DNA of 64,000 nucleotides from Pseudomonas sp. ICMP 561 (GTDB lineage Bacteria > Pseudomonadota > Gammaproteobacteria > Pseudomonadales > Pseudomonadaceae): contig NZ_LKBT01000009.1 in assembly GCF_002699985.1 (NCBI RefSeq), positions 1-64,000 on the forward strand, read 5' to 3'. Below the pieces are notes generated by a model. The model was not told where the DNA came from. It saw nothing but the letters and a program-made list of their open reading frames with translations, and searched no databases. Position numbers and translations under genes: made by a program. This document shows, in pieces, positions 9,303-17,460 of this stretch (positions are counted from its first letter, which is position 1; every line of letters begins with the position of its first letter).

Positions 9303-9329
9303 ATATTACTCACGAACCCGCAGGTGCAA
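9303..9329 (-). promoter_or_regulatory. Sigma-70-like promoter of the Rsm sRNA
   Basis: On the minus strand TTGCAC (9329-9324) and TAATAT (9308-9303) are spaced by 15 nt, giving a predicted start near 9297. The palindrome TTGGATCCAA overlaps the start point. Confidence 0.5.
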
Positions 9330-9352
9330 TAGGGCGAATTGCCTCCTCTTCG

Positions 9353-9370
9353 TGTAAGCCTTTCGCTATA
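9353..9370. promoter_or_regulatory. GacA-type upstream activating site
   Basis: TGTAAG-N6-GCTATA keeps one perfect half of the GacA recognition palindrome TGTAAG-N6-CTTACA and three of six bases of the other half. Its centre is about 65 nt before the predicted sRNA start. The match and its position beside an Rsm RNA support it; binding is inferred. Confidence 0.55.
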
Positions 9371-9373
9371 GAT

Positions 9374-9392
9374 GCTAGTCGTTCTCATTACG
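9374..9392. promoter_or_regulatory. Weak candidate Fur box
   Basis: GCTAGTCGTTCTCATTACG matches 11 of 19 positions of the Fur consensus GATAATGATAATCATTATC, with the best half being CTCATTA. It lies about 140 nt before an iron permease gene and directly beside the GacA-type site. The score is marginal, so this is a suggestion supported mainly by context. Confidence 0.3.
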
Positions 9393-9529
9393 TCGAGGTT
9401 GAATGACTGTGATTTGAGGCGATGTCGAGCATTTGCGTAATATTTAGCAACAAACATCCTGCTGAGCCTTGAGTCGGAACGAAGCCAAGTGAACAATGCG
9501 ATACCTAATCATTTCGCTGAGATTCACCG

Positions 9530-11425
9530 ATGTCCATGCGTTCCCGTTTCCTGGCCTGGTTGATGCTGCCGTTGTTGGCGTTGTGCAGTTCCAGTCTGTT
9601 GGCAGACACCACTGATGGCGCGGCGCAAGCCCTGCATTTGCTTGATTACATTGGCGCGGATTACCCGTCGACCGTGGCTGAAAGCAAGGAGGTGGCAGAA
9701 GATGAATACCAGAAGCAGGTGGAAGCACTGGGCGTCTTGAAGGGGCTGGTTGCAGCGCTGCCTGCGCGAGCCGAACGCGTCGAACTTGAGAAAGGCGTGT
9801 CCAGCCTTTCCGAAGCGGTTGCCAAGAAGCAGGATGGTGCTCTGATCACCCGCCAGGCTCGCCAATTGGGTGCGCGGTTGGCGGTGGCGTATGAAGTGAG
9901 TCAGGCACCGGTGATTACCCCGGATCCGACGCGAGGTGCGCCGCTCTACGCTCAGCATTGCTCGGTCTGCCATGGCGATGCTGGCGCGGGCGATGGCCCG
10001 GCTGGTATCGGTCTGGAGCCGCCGCCTTCTAATCTGCGCGACTCGGCCCGTCTGGATCGACTAAGCCTTTATGACCTTTACAACGCTGTAGGTCTGGGAA
10101 TTGCCGGAACTGATATGCCAGCGTTCGCCGATCAACTGGATGAACGCCAGCGTTGGGATATTGCGACTTACATTGCGAGCTTCAGCGCGCAGCCGGTGGC
10201 AATACCCTTCAAAAACTACAATCTCGCGGACCTCGCGCGGCAAACACCTGCTGAAGTCAGCGCCGCCGAGGGCGAACAGGCGGTTGCCACTTTCCGCGCT
10301 CAACGTGCCCAGCCTCCTCAGGTTCAGCGCGGCCCTGCGCAGTTGCTCGATTACACCAGCGAGACGCTGGACAAAAGCCTGGCGGCTTATCGTGCGGGCT
10401 CTCACGAGCAGGCGTATGACTTGTCTGTCGCGGCCTATCTGGAAGGCTTCGAACTGGTTGAAAGTTCGCTGGATAACGTCGACGCCAATGTTCGCAAAGA
10501 CACCGAAAAGGCTTTGATGGCTTACCGTCAGTCTTTGCAGGACGGTTTGCCGCTGGAGCAGGCCGCGCAAAAACTGGATTTCGCCAAAGCAAAACTCAAG
10601 GAATCGGCGGGCCTGTTGGGCAGCGATGGCTTAAGCACATCGCTGAGCTACATTTCTGGTCTGCTGATTCTGCTGCGTGAAGGCCTTGAGGCGATTCTGG
10701 TGCTGGCGGCGATCCTTGCGTTCCTGCGTAACACTGGCCAGGAATCAGCGGTGCGCAGCGTCAATATTGGCTGGGCGCTGGCTTTGTTGGCGGGGCTCGG
10801 GACCTGGGCGCTGGCGGCTTACGTGATTGACGTCAGCGGCGCTCAACGCGAATTGCTTGAGGGCGCGACCGCGCTGTTCGCCAGTGTGATGGTCTTGTGG
10901 CTGGGTGTCTGGATGCACGACCGTCGCCATGCGGCGGCCTGGCAGGATTACATCAAGAGCAGCCTGGTGGGCGGCGGTGGACGATTCGGTTTTGCGATCC
11001 TGGCGTTCTTCTCGGTTTATCGCGAGTTGTTCGAAGTGATTCTGTTCTATGAAACCCTGTGGCTGCAGGCTGGCCCGGCCGGGCACAACGCGGTTCTGGC
11101 GGGCGGTGCCACGGCGCTGGTGTTGCTGATCGGCCTGGCGTGGGTCATCCTGCGCGGCTCGGCAAAACTGCCGTTGACACTGTTCTTCGGTATCAACGCA
11201 GCACTGCTGTGTGCGTTGTCGGTGGTGTTTGCCGGGCATGGTGTAAAAGCCCTTCAGGAAGCCGGTATTTTCGGGACTCGTCCTGTGCCGTTCTTCGAGT
11301 TCGACTGGCTGGGGATACATGCCGATGCTTATTCGCTGAGTGCACAGCTGATAGCCTTGCTGGCGATTGCAGTGCTGTATGGCCGCAGTTGGCTGGCGGA
11401 AAAGCGCAGGGCGCAGACCGTGTAA
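9530..11425 (+). CDS. Cytochrome c / FTR1-family iron permease fusion
   Basis: A 631-residue protein with four parts: a signal peptide (1-25, ending near LLADT); a periplasmic helical region; a class I cytochrome c domain with haem motif CSVCH at about 144-148; and, after a second helical linker, a C-terminal FTR1 permease with about seven membrane helices. The permease carries the iron-binding REGLE near residue 383 and RELFE near residue 498, the paired REXXE motifs of FTR1/EfeU transporters. Such fusions probably couple ferrous-iron oxidation or electron transfer to ferric uptake at the inner membrane. A weak Fur-like site lies upstream. The ATG has a poor ribosome site; an internal ATG two codons later is equally possible. 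Confidence 0.9.
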   Translation: MSMRSRFLAWLMLPLLALCSSSLLADTTDGAAQALHLLDYIGADYPSTVAESKEVAEDEYQKQVEALGVLKGLVAALPARAERVELEKGVSSLSEAVAKKQDGALITRQARQLGARLAVAYEVSQAPVITPDPTRGAPLYAQHCSVCHGDAGAGDGPAGIGLEPPPSNLRDSARLDRLSLYDLYNAVGLGIAGTDMPAFADQLDERQRWDIATYIASFSAQPVAIPFKNYNLADLARQTPAEVSAAEGEQAVATFRAQRAQPPQVQRGPAQLLDYTSETLDKSLAAYRAGSHEQAYDLSVAAYLEGFELVESSLDNVDANVRKDTEKALMAYRQSLQDGLPLEQAAQKLDFAKAKLKESAGLLGSDGLSTSLSYISGLLILLREGLEAILVLAAILAFLRNTGQESAVRSVNIGWALALLAGLGTWALAAYVIDVSGAQRELLEGATALFASVMVLWLGVWMHDRRHAAAWQDYIKSSLVGGGGRFGFAILAFFSVYRELFEVILFYETLWLQAGPAGHNAVLAGGATALVLLIGLAWVILRGSAKLPLTLFFGINAALLCALSVVFAGHGVKALQEAGIFGTRPVPFFEFDWLGIHADAYSLSAQLIALLAIAVLYGRSWLAEKRRAQTV

Positions 11426-11442
11426 TAAGTCGCGAAATGCCC

Positions 11443-11532
11443 GGTAGGAGCGAACTTGTTCGCGAGTCGTTGGCACAGACGATAGATAGCGTTTGCCCGC
11501 CAAGGTGCTTCGCGAACAAGTTCGCTCCTACC
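11443..11532. repeat. REP-like inverted repeat (GTAGGAGCGAACTTGTTCGCG type)
   Basis: The arms GGTAGGAGCGAACTTGTTCG and CGAACAAGTTCGCTCCTACC form an almost perfect inverted repeat about 90 nt long, 18 nt after the FTR1 gene. It is a REPIN-type element and may also act as a transcript-end hairpin. Confidence 0.85.
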
Positions 11533-11600
11533 CGTGTTGGAGGCTTCTATAATGGCGAAACCACACACCGTTCATGAGCCAGTAAAAAGGACACCGCATC

Positions 11601-12050
11601 ATGCGCGTCTGGATCGATGCCGACGCTTGCCCCAAGGCAGCAAAAGAACAGGTCATCAAGTTCGCGCTCAAACGTCAGTTTGAGGTGGTGCTGGTTGCCG
11701 GGCAGAGTCAGATCAAGCCCACGTACACCCTGGTTAAACTGATCGTGGTGCCCAGCGGCCCTGACGCTGCGGACGATTATCTGGTTGAACATGCCGTGCC
11801 CGGCGAATTGGTGATTTGCAGCGATGTGCCGCTGGCCGATCGGCTGGTCAAGAAGGGCGTTGCTGCGCTGGATCCTCGCGGTAAAGAGTTCGACACGCAA
11901 AACATGGGCGATCGGCTCGCTGTGCGCAACCTGTTCACCGACCTGCGCGATCAAGGGCAGATGGGTGGTGGTCAGCCGCCTTATGGTGACCGCGAAAAAC
12001 AGGCGTTCGCCAACTCACTGGACCGGATTCTCACGCGGCTTACTCGCTAA
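11601..12050 (+). CDS. yaiI: YaiI/YqxD family protein (DUF188)
   Basis: A 149-residue protein matching the UPF0178/DUF188 family from its first residues (MRVWIDADACPKAAKEQV), with the later family block SDVPLADRLVKKGVAALDPRG and GGGQPPYGDREKQAFANSLD. The fold is PIN-like, with conserved aspartates at the start, but no enzyme activity is established. AAGGA lies 8-10 nt before the ATG. The neighbouring genes give no functional link. Confidence 0.92.
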   Translation: MRVWIDADACPKAAKEQVIKFALKRQFEVVLVAGQSQIKPTYTLVKLIVVPSGPDAADDYLVEHAVPGELVICSDVPLADRLVKKGVAALDPRGKEFDTQNMGDRLAVRNLFTDLRDQGQMGGGQPPYGDREKQAFANSLDRILTRLTR

Positions 12051-12104
12051 GCATCCCGCTAAGCAGCGCAGCCTAAAACGGTGCGTTCGTGCCTCAGAAT
12101 GAAT

Positions 12105-12153
12105 CACTCTGCACAGTCTGATGCTGCATCCTCAGCTTAAAGTGTGCAGAGTG
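12105..12153. promoter_or_regulatory. 11-bp perfect inverted repeat upstream of codB
   Basis: CACTCTGCACA (12105-12115) and TGTGCAGAGTG (12143-12153) are exact inverted repeats 27 nt apart. They lie 55 nt after yaiI and 134 nt before codB, with no T run behind them. They could be an operator pair for the PucR regulator of the operon or a hairpin closing the yaiI transcript. Confidence 0.4.
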
Positions 12154-12286
12154 AACATCGCTTGATATTGGCTCTGCCCGCTTTTTTTCACTTCGCAACG
12201 TTGTCCGGAAACGGCCTGGTTATTGCTCTTGCACCAGCCTGCCGTTGAATCCGAATCCCAACCTTGTCGATGTGGAGAAAAACGAT

Positions 12287-13552
12287 ATGAGTTCACCCAG
12301 CGAGTTTCCCTTGAGTGAAGCCCCGCGTGAAGGACGCAAGGGGCTGCTGTCGATTTCCATGGTGCTGTTCAGTTTCACCTTCTTCACCGGCACCATGTTT
12401 GCGGGCGGCAAGCTGGGCATGGCGTTCAACTTCGTCGACATGCTGTGGATCGCCGCCATCGGTAACAGCCTGTTGGCGATCTATGCCGCAGCGCTGGCCT
12501 TCATCGCCTCACGCAGCGGTTTGAATACTGTATTGATGGGGCGCTTTTGTTTTGGCGAAGCGGGCAGTCGGCTTTCCGATGTGCTGCTCGGTTTTGCCGA
12601 GCTGGGCTGGTACGCATGGGGCACCGCAACCGTGGCCATTGTATTGGTAAAGATGCTCGGTCTGGCCGAAGGCTTCACCTCACCACTGATGGTCCTGTTT
12701 GGGCTGGGCTTCAGCATCACCGCGATCATCGGCTACAAAGGGCTGGACGTGCTGTCGCGGATCTCCGTGCCGCTCATGTTCGTGCTGCTGATCATCTCCA
12801 TGTACATCGCCACCCGAGATGTAGGCGGTTTCCAGGGATTGGCGGCGGTTATTCCTCACGAGACCATGACGCTTTCAGCGGCCATCACCATGGTCTTCGG
12901 AACGTTTGCCAGCGGTGCGACCCAAGCCACTAACTGGACGCGCCTGTCGCGCAGCGGACGCGTTGCCGTGACTGCCAGCGTCGTCGCTTTCCTGTTGGGC
13001 AACGGTTTGATGATCGTCGCTGGCGCGTGGTGTGCGATGGTTTATCAGCAGGCCGATATCGTTGAAGTGATGATGCTTCAGGGCCTGTCGTTCGCCGCGG
13101 TGATCATGCTTTGCCTGAATCTGTGGACCATTCAGGGGCCCACTATCTACAACGTTTCGGCGGCGGCCTGCCACCTGTTGCGCAGCGAGCGGCGTCGGAC
13201 CATGACGTTGATTGCTGCGGCGCTCGGTATCGTGCTGGCCATCGGTGGCATGTACGAAATGCTGATTCCCTTTCTGGTACTGCTGGGTTCGATCATCCCA
13301 CCGATTGGCGGCGTGATCATGGCGGACTTCTGGTACCGCCATCACGGCAAATACCCGGTTTTGGCCAGCGTCACGCTGCCGCGCTACAACCTGTTGGGGC
13401 TGTCGGCTTATGCCATCGGCGCCGCACTGGCGTATTTCTCGCCCTGGATCGCGCCTCTGGTAGGCATCGCCGCTTCGGCCATCTGCTACATCGTGCTGCT
13501 TGAAGTGACGGGCAAGCGCAGCATGGTCGCCGGCGTACAGGAGGAGCTTTGA
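12287..13552 (+). CDS. codB: Cytosine permease (NCS1 family)
   Basis: About 421 residues with roughly 12 membrane helices. The opening region SFTFFTGTMFAGGKLGMAF and the segment GATQATNWTRLSRSG resemble NCS1 nucleobase permeases of the CodB type, which import cytosine with a cation. The ATG at 12287 has GGAG nine nt before it, while an in-frame TTG at 12245 lacks a ribosome site. The gene is the first of a three-gene operon with a PucR regulator and cytosine deaminase, which supports cytosine as the substrate. Its stop codon overlaps the next start (TTGA). Confidence 0.88.
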   Translation: MSSPSEFPLSEAPREGRKGLLSISMVLFSFTFFTGTMFAGGKLGMAFNFVDMLWIAAIGNSLLAIYAAALAFIASRSGLNTVLMGRFCFGEAGSRLSDVLLGFAELGWYAWGTATVAIVLVKMLGLAEGFTSPLMVLFGLGFSITAIIGYKGLDVLSRISVPLMFVLLIISMYIATRDVGGFQGLAAVIPHETMTLSAAITMVFGTFASGATQATNWTRLSRSGRVAVTASVVAFLLGNGLMIVAGAWCAMVYQQADIVEVMMLQGLSFAAVIMLCLNLWTIQGPTIYNVSAAACHLLRSERRRTMTLIAAALGIVLAIGGMYEMLIPFLVLLGSIIPPIGGVIMADFWYRHHGKYPVLASVTLPRYNLLGLSAYAIGAALAYFSPWIAPLVGIAASAICYIVLLEVTGKRSMVAGVQEEL

Positions 13553-14766
13553 GCCTGACCGTTGAAGAAATTCTCCAGCTTCCCGGGCTGGAGGAAATGG
13601 TCGTGCGCGCAGGGTCAGCCAACCTGCATCGCAGCGTGCGCTGGTCGTACGTTGCCGAGAACGAAGGGATTGCCGACTGGATCATGGGCGGTGAGCTGGT
13701 ATTTATCACCGGTATCAATTATCTGCGCGATGAAGCCAATCTGTTGCGCGTGGTGCAGGAGGGTGATGCCAGTGGCATTGCCGGGCTGGTGATTCTGACC
13801 GGCAATGCCTACATCCAGCAGATCCCCGAGTCCGTGATTGAGCTGGCGGAGCAGTGCGGATTGCCGCTGATCGAGCAGCCGTATCTGTTGAAGATGGTCA
13901 TCGTCACCCACCTGATCGGCACTGCGTTGGTGCAGATGGCGCAAACCAAGCGCTCGCGTCACGACATCCTCGGCCAGTTGCTCAGCGGTGATTACCCGAG
14001 CCTGAGCATTGCCCGGCAAAGGGCCGCGCATTTACGGCTGCCACTGGAGGTGCCTCGGCGTCTGGTGGCGCTGCGCCTGTCGGCGGTCAGCGTGTTGTTC
14101 GACAGCCACGCTCCGGACGCTGCGGAACGGCTGCTGCAACAAACCCGGCAAGCGGTTCTCGACCATCTCGACGCCTGGAATCGCGTATTGCCGGACGCTT
14201 TGCCGGTCATCGTCCAGGGCGACTTATTCATTTTGCTGTTGCCCAGGCTTGAAGCGATCCGTAGTGAGCTGGCGCGGCTTTACCGCGATCTTTCGTCATT
14301 GCTGGGCGACATGGCGTTGTTCATGGGGCTGGCCAATCCGGTCGAAGACTGCGGGCAATATCGGCAGGCGCTGAATGAGGCTCGTCAGGCGCTGGATGTC
14401 GCCGAACATTTGCGACCCGCCAGTGGCCTTTGCGATTTCAGCGAACTGGGTGTGTTGCGTCTGCTGCAAGCGGTTACTGATCGCTCGGTCATCGATAGCT
14501 TCGTCAAACAGACCCTCGGGCCGCTGATCGAGAGCAACCGCAAGCAGCCCCACAGCCTGATCGAAACACTGGACGCCTTGCTCCAGGAAAACGGTAACGG
14601 ACTCAAGGCCGCCCAGCGCCTTGGTATCCATCGCAACACCATCAACCAACGTATTCAGCGTATCGAGCAGCTCAGCGGGCAATCCCTCGACGACGCTAAT
14701 TTTCGAATGAACGCTTCGGTTGCGCTGCTGGTATGGCGCATGTCCGAGGCTCAGCGACAGGAATAG
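13549..14766 (+). CDS. PucR-family transcriptional regulator
   Basis: A 405-residue regulator with an N-terminal PucR (purine catabolism regulator) sensor domain (VEEILQLPGLEEMVVRAGSA, about 3-125), a central GGDEF-like/CdaR spacer and a C-terminal PucR-type helix-turn-helix (about 345-400, NGLKAAQRLGIHRNTINQRI). It begins with TTG, overlapping the codB stop by four bases and preceded by AGGAGG, so translation is coupled. The gene sits between permease and deaminase, which points to control of the operon by cytosine or a related pyrimidine or purine. The exact effector is inferred. Confidence 0.9.
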   Translation: MSLTVEEILQLPGLEEMVVRAGSANLHRSVRWSYVAENEGIADWIMGGELVFITGINYLRDEANLLRVVQEGDASGIAGLVILTGNAYIQQIPESVIELAEQCGLPLIEQPYLLKMVIVTHLIGTALVQMAQTKRSRHDILGQLLSGDYPSLSIARQRAAHLRLPLEVPRRLVALRLSAVSVLFDSHAPDAAERLLQQTRQAVLDHLDAWNRVLPDALPVIVQGDLFILLLPRLEAIRSELARLYRDLSSLLGDMALFMGLANPVEDCGQYRQALNEARQALDVAEHLRPASGLCDFSELGVLRLLQAVTDRSVIDSFVKQTLGPLIESNRKQPHSLIETLDALLQENGNGLKAAQRLGIHRNTINQRIQRIEQLSGQSLDDANFRMNASVALLVWRMSEAQRQE

Positions 14767-14768
14767 TC

Positions 14769-16004
14769 ATGAACATCATCAATGCCACGCTGCGTAAAAC
14801 CCAAGGGCTGCACACCGTCACCTGTGAAAACGGCTGCATCACAGCCATCACCGCTCAGACGGAAAGCGTGCAGCCTGTATCAGATGATATTGATGCATGC
14901 GGCCAACTGGTCATTGCGCCATTGGTGGAGCCGCACATTCACCTGGACGCAACCCTGACCGCCGGTGAGCCTGAGTGGAACATGAGCGGGACCCTGTTCG
15001 AAGGCATAGAGCGCTGGGGTCAGCGCAAGGAAACCATTACCCACGAAGACACCAAGCAACGCGCTCACACCACCATCCGCATGCTGGCCGAGCACGGTAT
15101 CCAGCATGTTCGAACCCATATCGACGTCACCGACCCGACACTGGGCGCGCTCAAGGCAATGCTTGAAGTGCGTGAAGAGGCCCGCCATCTGATTGATCTG
15201 CAGATCGTTGCCTTTCCTCAGGAGGGCATCGAGTCCTACGAAGGTGGGCGTGAATTGATGACGCGTGCCGTGGAAATGGGCGCGGATGTGGTGGGCGGTA
15301 TCCCGCACTTCGAAAACACCCGGGAGCAGGGCGTCAGCTCGATCAGGTTCCTGATGGATCTGGCCGAGCGAACAGGTTGTCTGGTGGACGTGCATTGCGA
15401 CGAAACCGATGACCCGAATTCGCGCTTTCTTGAAGTCCTTGCTGAAGAAGCGCGAGTGCGTGGCATGGGCAGCCGGGTAACGGCCAGCCACACTACGGCC
15501 ATGGGGTCATATGACAATGCATATTGCTCAAAGCTGTTCCGGCTGCTGAAAAGGTCGGGCATCAACTTTGTTTCTTGCCCGACCGAGAGCATTCACCTGC
15601 AAGGGCGTTTCGACACGTACCCCAAGCGCCGCGGCCTGACCCGTGTCGCAGAGCTGGACCGCGCCGGGATGAACGTGTGCTTTGGTCAGGACTCGATCAA
15701 AGACCCGTGGTACCCACTGGGCAATGGCAACATCCTGCGCGTACTGGATGCGGGCTTGCACATCTGCCACATGATGGGTTTCGAGGATTTGGCACGCAGC
15801 CTGGATCTGGTCACTGACAACAGCGCCAGAACCCTTAATCTGGGCGAGGGCTATGGCATCGCAGTGGGCCGACCGGCGAATCTGGTGATCCTGGATGCCG
15901 AGAGCGATTACGAAGCGGTGCGTCGCCAGGCAAAGGCGCGAGTATCAATCAGAGGTGGAAAGGTTTTGATGACGCGGGTGCCGGAGCGGGTTGAGTTTAG
16001 TTAA
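14769..16004 (+). CDS. codA: Cytosine deaminase
   Basis: A 411-residue amidohydrolase that converts cytosine to uracil. The metal and active-site positions line up with E. coli CodA: HIH near residues 56-58, HCDE near 209-212 (histidine ligand and catalytic glutamate), SHT near 240 and the aspartate of FGQDSIKDPW near 306. The start follows AGGA by seven nt and begins two bases after the PucR stop codon, so the three genes form one operon that imports and deaminates cytosine for pyrimidine salvage. Confidence 0.95.
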   Translation: MNIINATLRKTQGLHTVTCENGCITAITAQTESVQPVSDDIDACGQLVIAPLVEPHIHLDATLTAGEPEWNMSGTLFEGIERWGQRKETITHEDTKQRAHTTIRMLAEHGIQHVRTHIDVTDPTLGALKAMLEVREEARHLIDLQIVAFPQEGIESYEGGRELMTRAVEMGADVVGGIPHFENTREQGVSSIRFLMDLAERTGCLVDVHCDETDDPNSRFLEVLAEEARVRGMGSRVTASHTTAMGSYDNAYCSKLFRLLKRSGINFVSCPTESIHLQGRFDTYPKRRGLTRVAELDRAGMNVCFGQDSIKDPWYPLGNGNILRVLDAGLHICHMMGFEDLARSLDLVTDNSARTLNLGEGYGIAVGRPANLVILDAESDYEAVRRQAKARVSIRGGKVLMTRVPERVEFS

Positions 16005-16024
16005 ACCCTATCGCGAATGCGTTT

Positions 16025-16086
16025 CTGTAGGAGCTGCCGAAGGCTGCGAATGGCGGAGTGTCAGCCCTACTGATTCGCAGCCCTCG
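16025..16086. repeat. Truncated REP-like inverted repeat
   Basis: A complete left arm (CTGTAGGAGCTGCCGAAGGC) pairs with a right arm (TTCGCAGCCCTCGG) that breaks off before the usual GCTCCTACA end. The intact form of the same subtype is at 50971-51042. Confidence 0.6.
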
Positions 16087-16120
16087 GATTACATATAAGT
16101 TATTGAGCAGATCATATTTT

Positions 16121-16262
16121 ATGTGGGAGATTCTATGTTCACCTGCAATCCGGTAGGACCGGCTTTAGCCGGGAGGGCGGTATTACTGCCGAAGGATATT
16201 TAGCGAATGTCCCGACGTCCTCCCGGCTAAAGCGGAACGCCGCCCGGCCGGTCCTACGGAAT
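16121..16262. repeat. REPIN-like element, twin of the copy at 48771-48900
   Basis: This is a GTAGGACCGGCTTTAGCCGG-type inverted repeat preceded by the conserved GTGGGAGATTCTATGTTCAC segment. Its right arm carries an extra GGAACGCCGCCCGGC block. An inverted copy with the same extra block lies 32 kb away; from about 16189 to 16262 the two are identical by eye. Confidence 0.8.
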
Positions 16263-16272
16263 AGCGCGGTCT

Positions 16273-16362
16273 ATGTGGGAGCGAGGCTTGCCCGCGATAG
16301 GGCCCACGCGACCTAAAGTGAATCGCATCCAGCCTTATCGCGGGCAAGCCTCGCTCCCACAT
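16273..16362. repeat. REP-like inverted repeat (GTGGGAGCGAGGCTTGCCCGCG type)
   Basis: The arms TGTGGGAGCGAGGCTTGCCC and GGGCAAGCCTCGCTCCCACA are perfect inverted repeats around a 35-nt loop. With the two preceding elements it fills the 432-nt gap between codA and elbB, in which I see no gene. Confidence 0.85.
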
Positions 16363-16436
16363 AAAAACCGTGTTTGCTGCGCGACAGGGCAGCGTCAAAG
16401 GCGGGAAGGCCACTCCTGCAAAGGATTGATCCAAAC

Positions 16437-17099
16437 CTACTCCTCGTGCGTCAACTCCAGCACCCGGTCCACCAGCTTGTTAATCCCGGCGGCTGCCTCA
16501 CCGATGGTTTTGGCAACCATATAAGCCGGTGTGCTAACCAGTTTGCGGGCTTTGTCTTCGACGATGTCGGTCACTTCGCACTCCTGGTGTTCACCCTTCA
16601 TGAGGGTGATGGCCTGTGCGGTCTCGGCGTCGTTGCCGATGGTGCAGGTTACGCCCGGACCATAAATTTTGGCGGCCAAAGCGGGACTGATGCAGATCAG
16701 CCCGACCGGTTTGCCTGCCTCGGCAAATGCTTCTGCCAGTGCCAGGACTTCAGCCTGCACCTTGCAATCCGCGCCAGCAGTGGCGAAGTCGGAGAGATTC
16801 TTGGCTGCACCGAAACCACCGGGAATGATCAGCGCATCAAACCGGGTAACGTCTGCTTCACGAATATCTTCGATGGCGCCGCGAGCGATCCGGGCGGATT
16901 CCACCAGCACGTTGCGGGTCTCCGGCATCTCTTCGCCCGTCAGGTGATTGATCACATGATGCTGTGTGATGTTTGGCGCAAAACACTGGACCGCTGCGCC
17001 GCGTTGATCAAGGCGCAGCAGTGTCAGCACGCTTTCATGAATTTCCGCGCCGTCATAGACGCCACAGCCGGACAGAATCACGGCGACTTTCTTTTGCAT
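16437..17099 (-). CDS. elbB: Isoprenoid biosynthesis glyoxalase ElbB (DJ-1/PfpI superfamily)
   Basis: A 220-residue class I glutamine-amidotransferase-like protein of the DJ-1 superfamily. The family opening KKVAVILSGCGVYDGAEIHE, the block IIPGGFGAAKNLSDFA and the probable nucleophile cysteine in VGLICISPALAA are all present. E. coli ElbB has glyoxalase activity and was linked to isoprenoid synthesis. The ATG at 17099 is favoured because GGGAG sits eight nt upstream; an ATG two codons earlier is too close to it. In P. aeruginosa the gene likewise adjoins dedA and hemB. Confidence 0.9.
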   Translation of the reverse strand: MQKKVAVILSGCGVYDGAEIHESVLTLLRLDQRGAAVQCFAPNITQHHVINHLTGEEMPETRNVLVESARIARGAIEDIREADVTRFDALIIPGGFGAAKNLSDFATAGADCKVQAEVLALAEAFAEAGKPVGLICISPALAAKIYGPGVTCTIGNDAETAQAITLMKGEHQECEVTDIVEDKARKLVSTPAYMVAKTIGEAAAGINKLVDRVLELTHEE

Positions 17100-17250
17100 G
17101 ATCATTCTCCCTATCGAGCGCAGCGGTCCGCTCAAGACTTTTACCTGATCTTGGGACAAGCGTCTGGGGCGGGGATTCAATCAGATATGAAGAAGGCTGC
17201 GTTCCGCAGCTTCGGTGGCGCTCCGAATAAATGGGGTTGCGTAGATACCC

Positions 17251-17371
17251 GTGGGAGATTCTATGTTTGCCCGCAATCCTGTAGGACCGGCTTTAGCCGG
17301 GAGGGCGATATTTCTACCTTATACATCTAGCGAATCCTGCGACGTCCTCCCGGCTAAAGCCGGTCCTACGG
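17251..17371. repeat. REPIN-like element (GTAGGACCGGCTTTAGCCGG type)
   Basis: The arms GTAGGACCGGCTTTAGCCGG (17281) and CCGGCTAAAGCCGGTCCTAC are perfect inverted repeats. The upstream GTGGGAGATTCTATGTTTGC segment is shared with the elements at 16121 and 48771, so the mobile unit seems longer than the two arms. Confidence 0.85.
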
Positions 17372-17427
17372 ACGTGCTTCAACCCGATGATTACGCGATG
17401 TTTGACAGGAGGAGGGGCCTTACAGGC

Positions 17428-17453
17428 GAGCGCAATGCCGGAGCATTGCGCTC
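17428..17453. other. Perfect 11-bp hairpin next to the dedA stop codon
   Basis: GAGCGCAATGC-CGGA-GCATTGCGCTC lies seven nt after the dedA stop on the minus strand. It lacks a T run in either direction. It probably stabilises or ends the dedA mRNA. Confidence 0.5.
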
Positions 17454-17460
17454 GTGGTAC

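Noticed and set aside
16121..16362. Inverted repeats read as intrinsic terminators
   Set aside because: They lack T runs, have loops of about 35 nt and recur in many gaps with the same arms, so they are REP/REPIN elements rather than gene-specific terminators.
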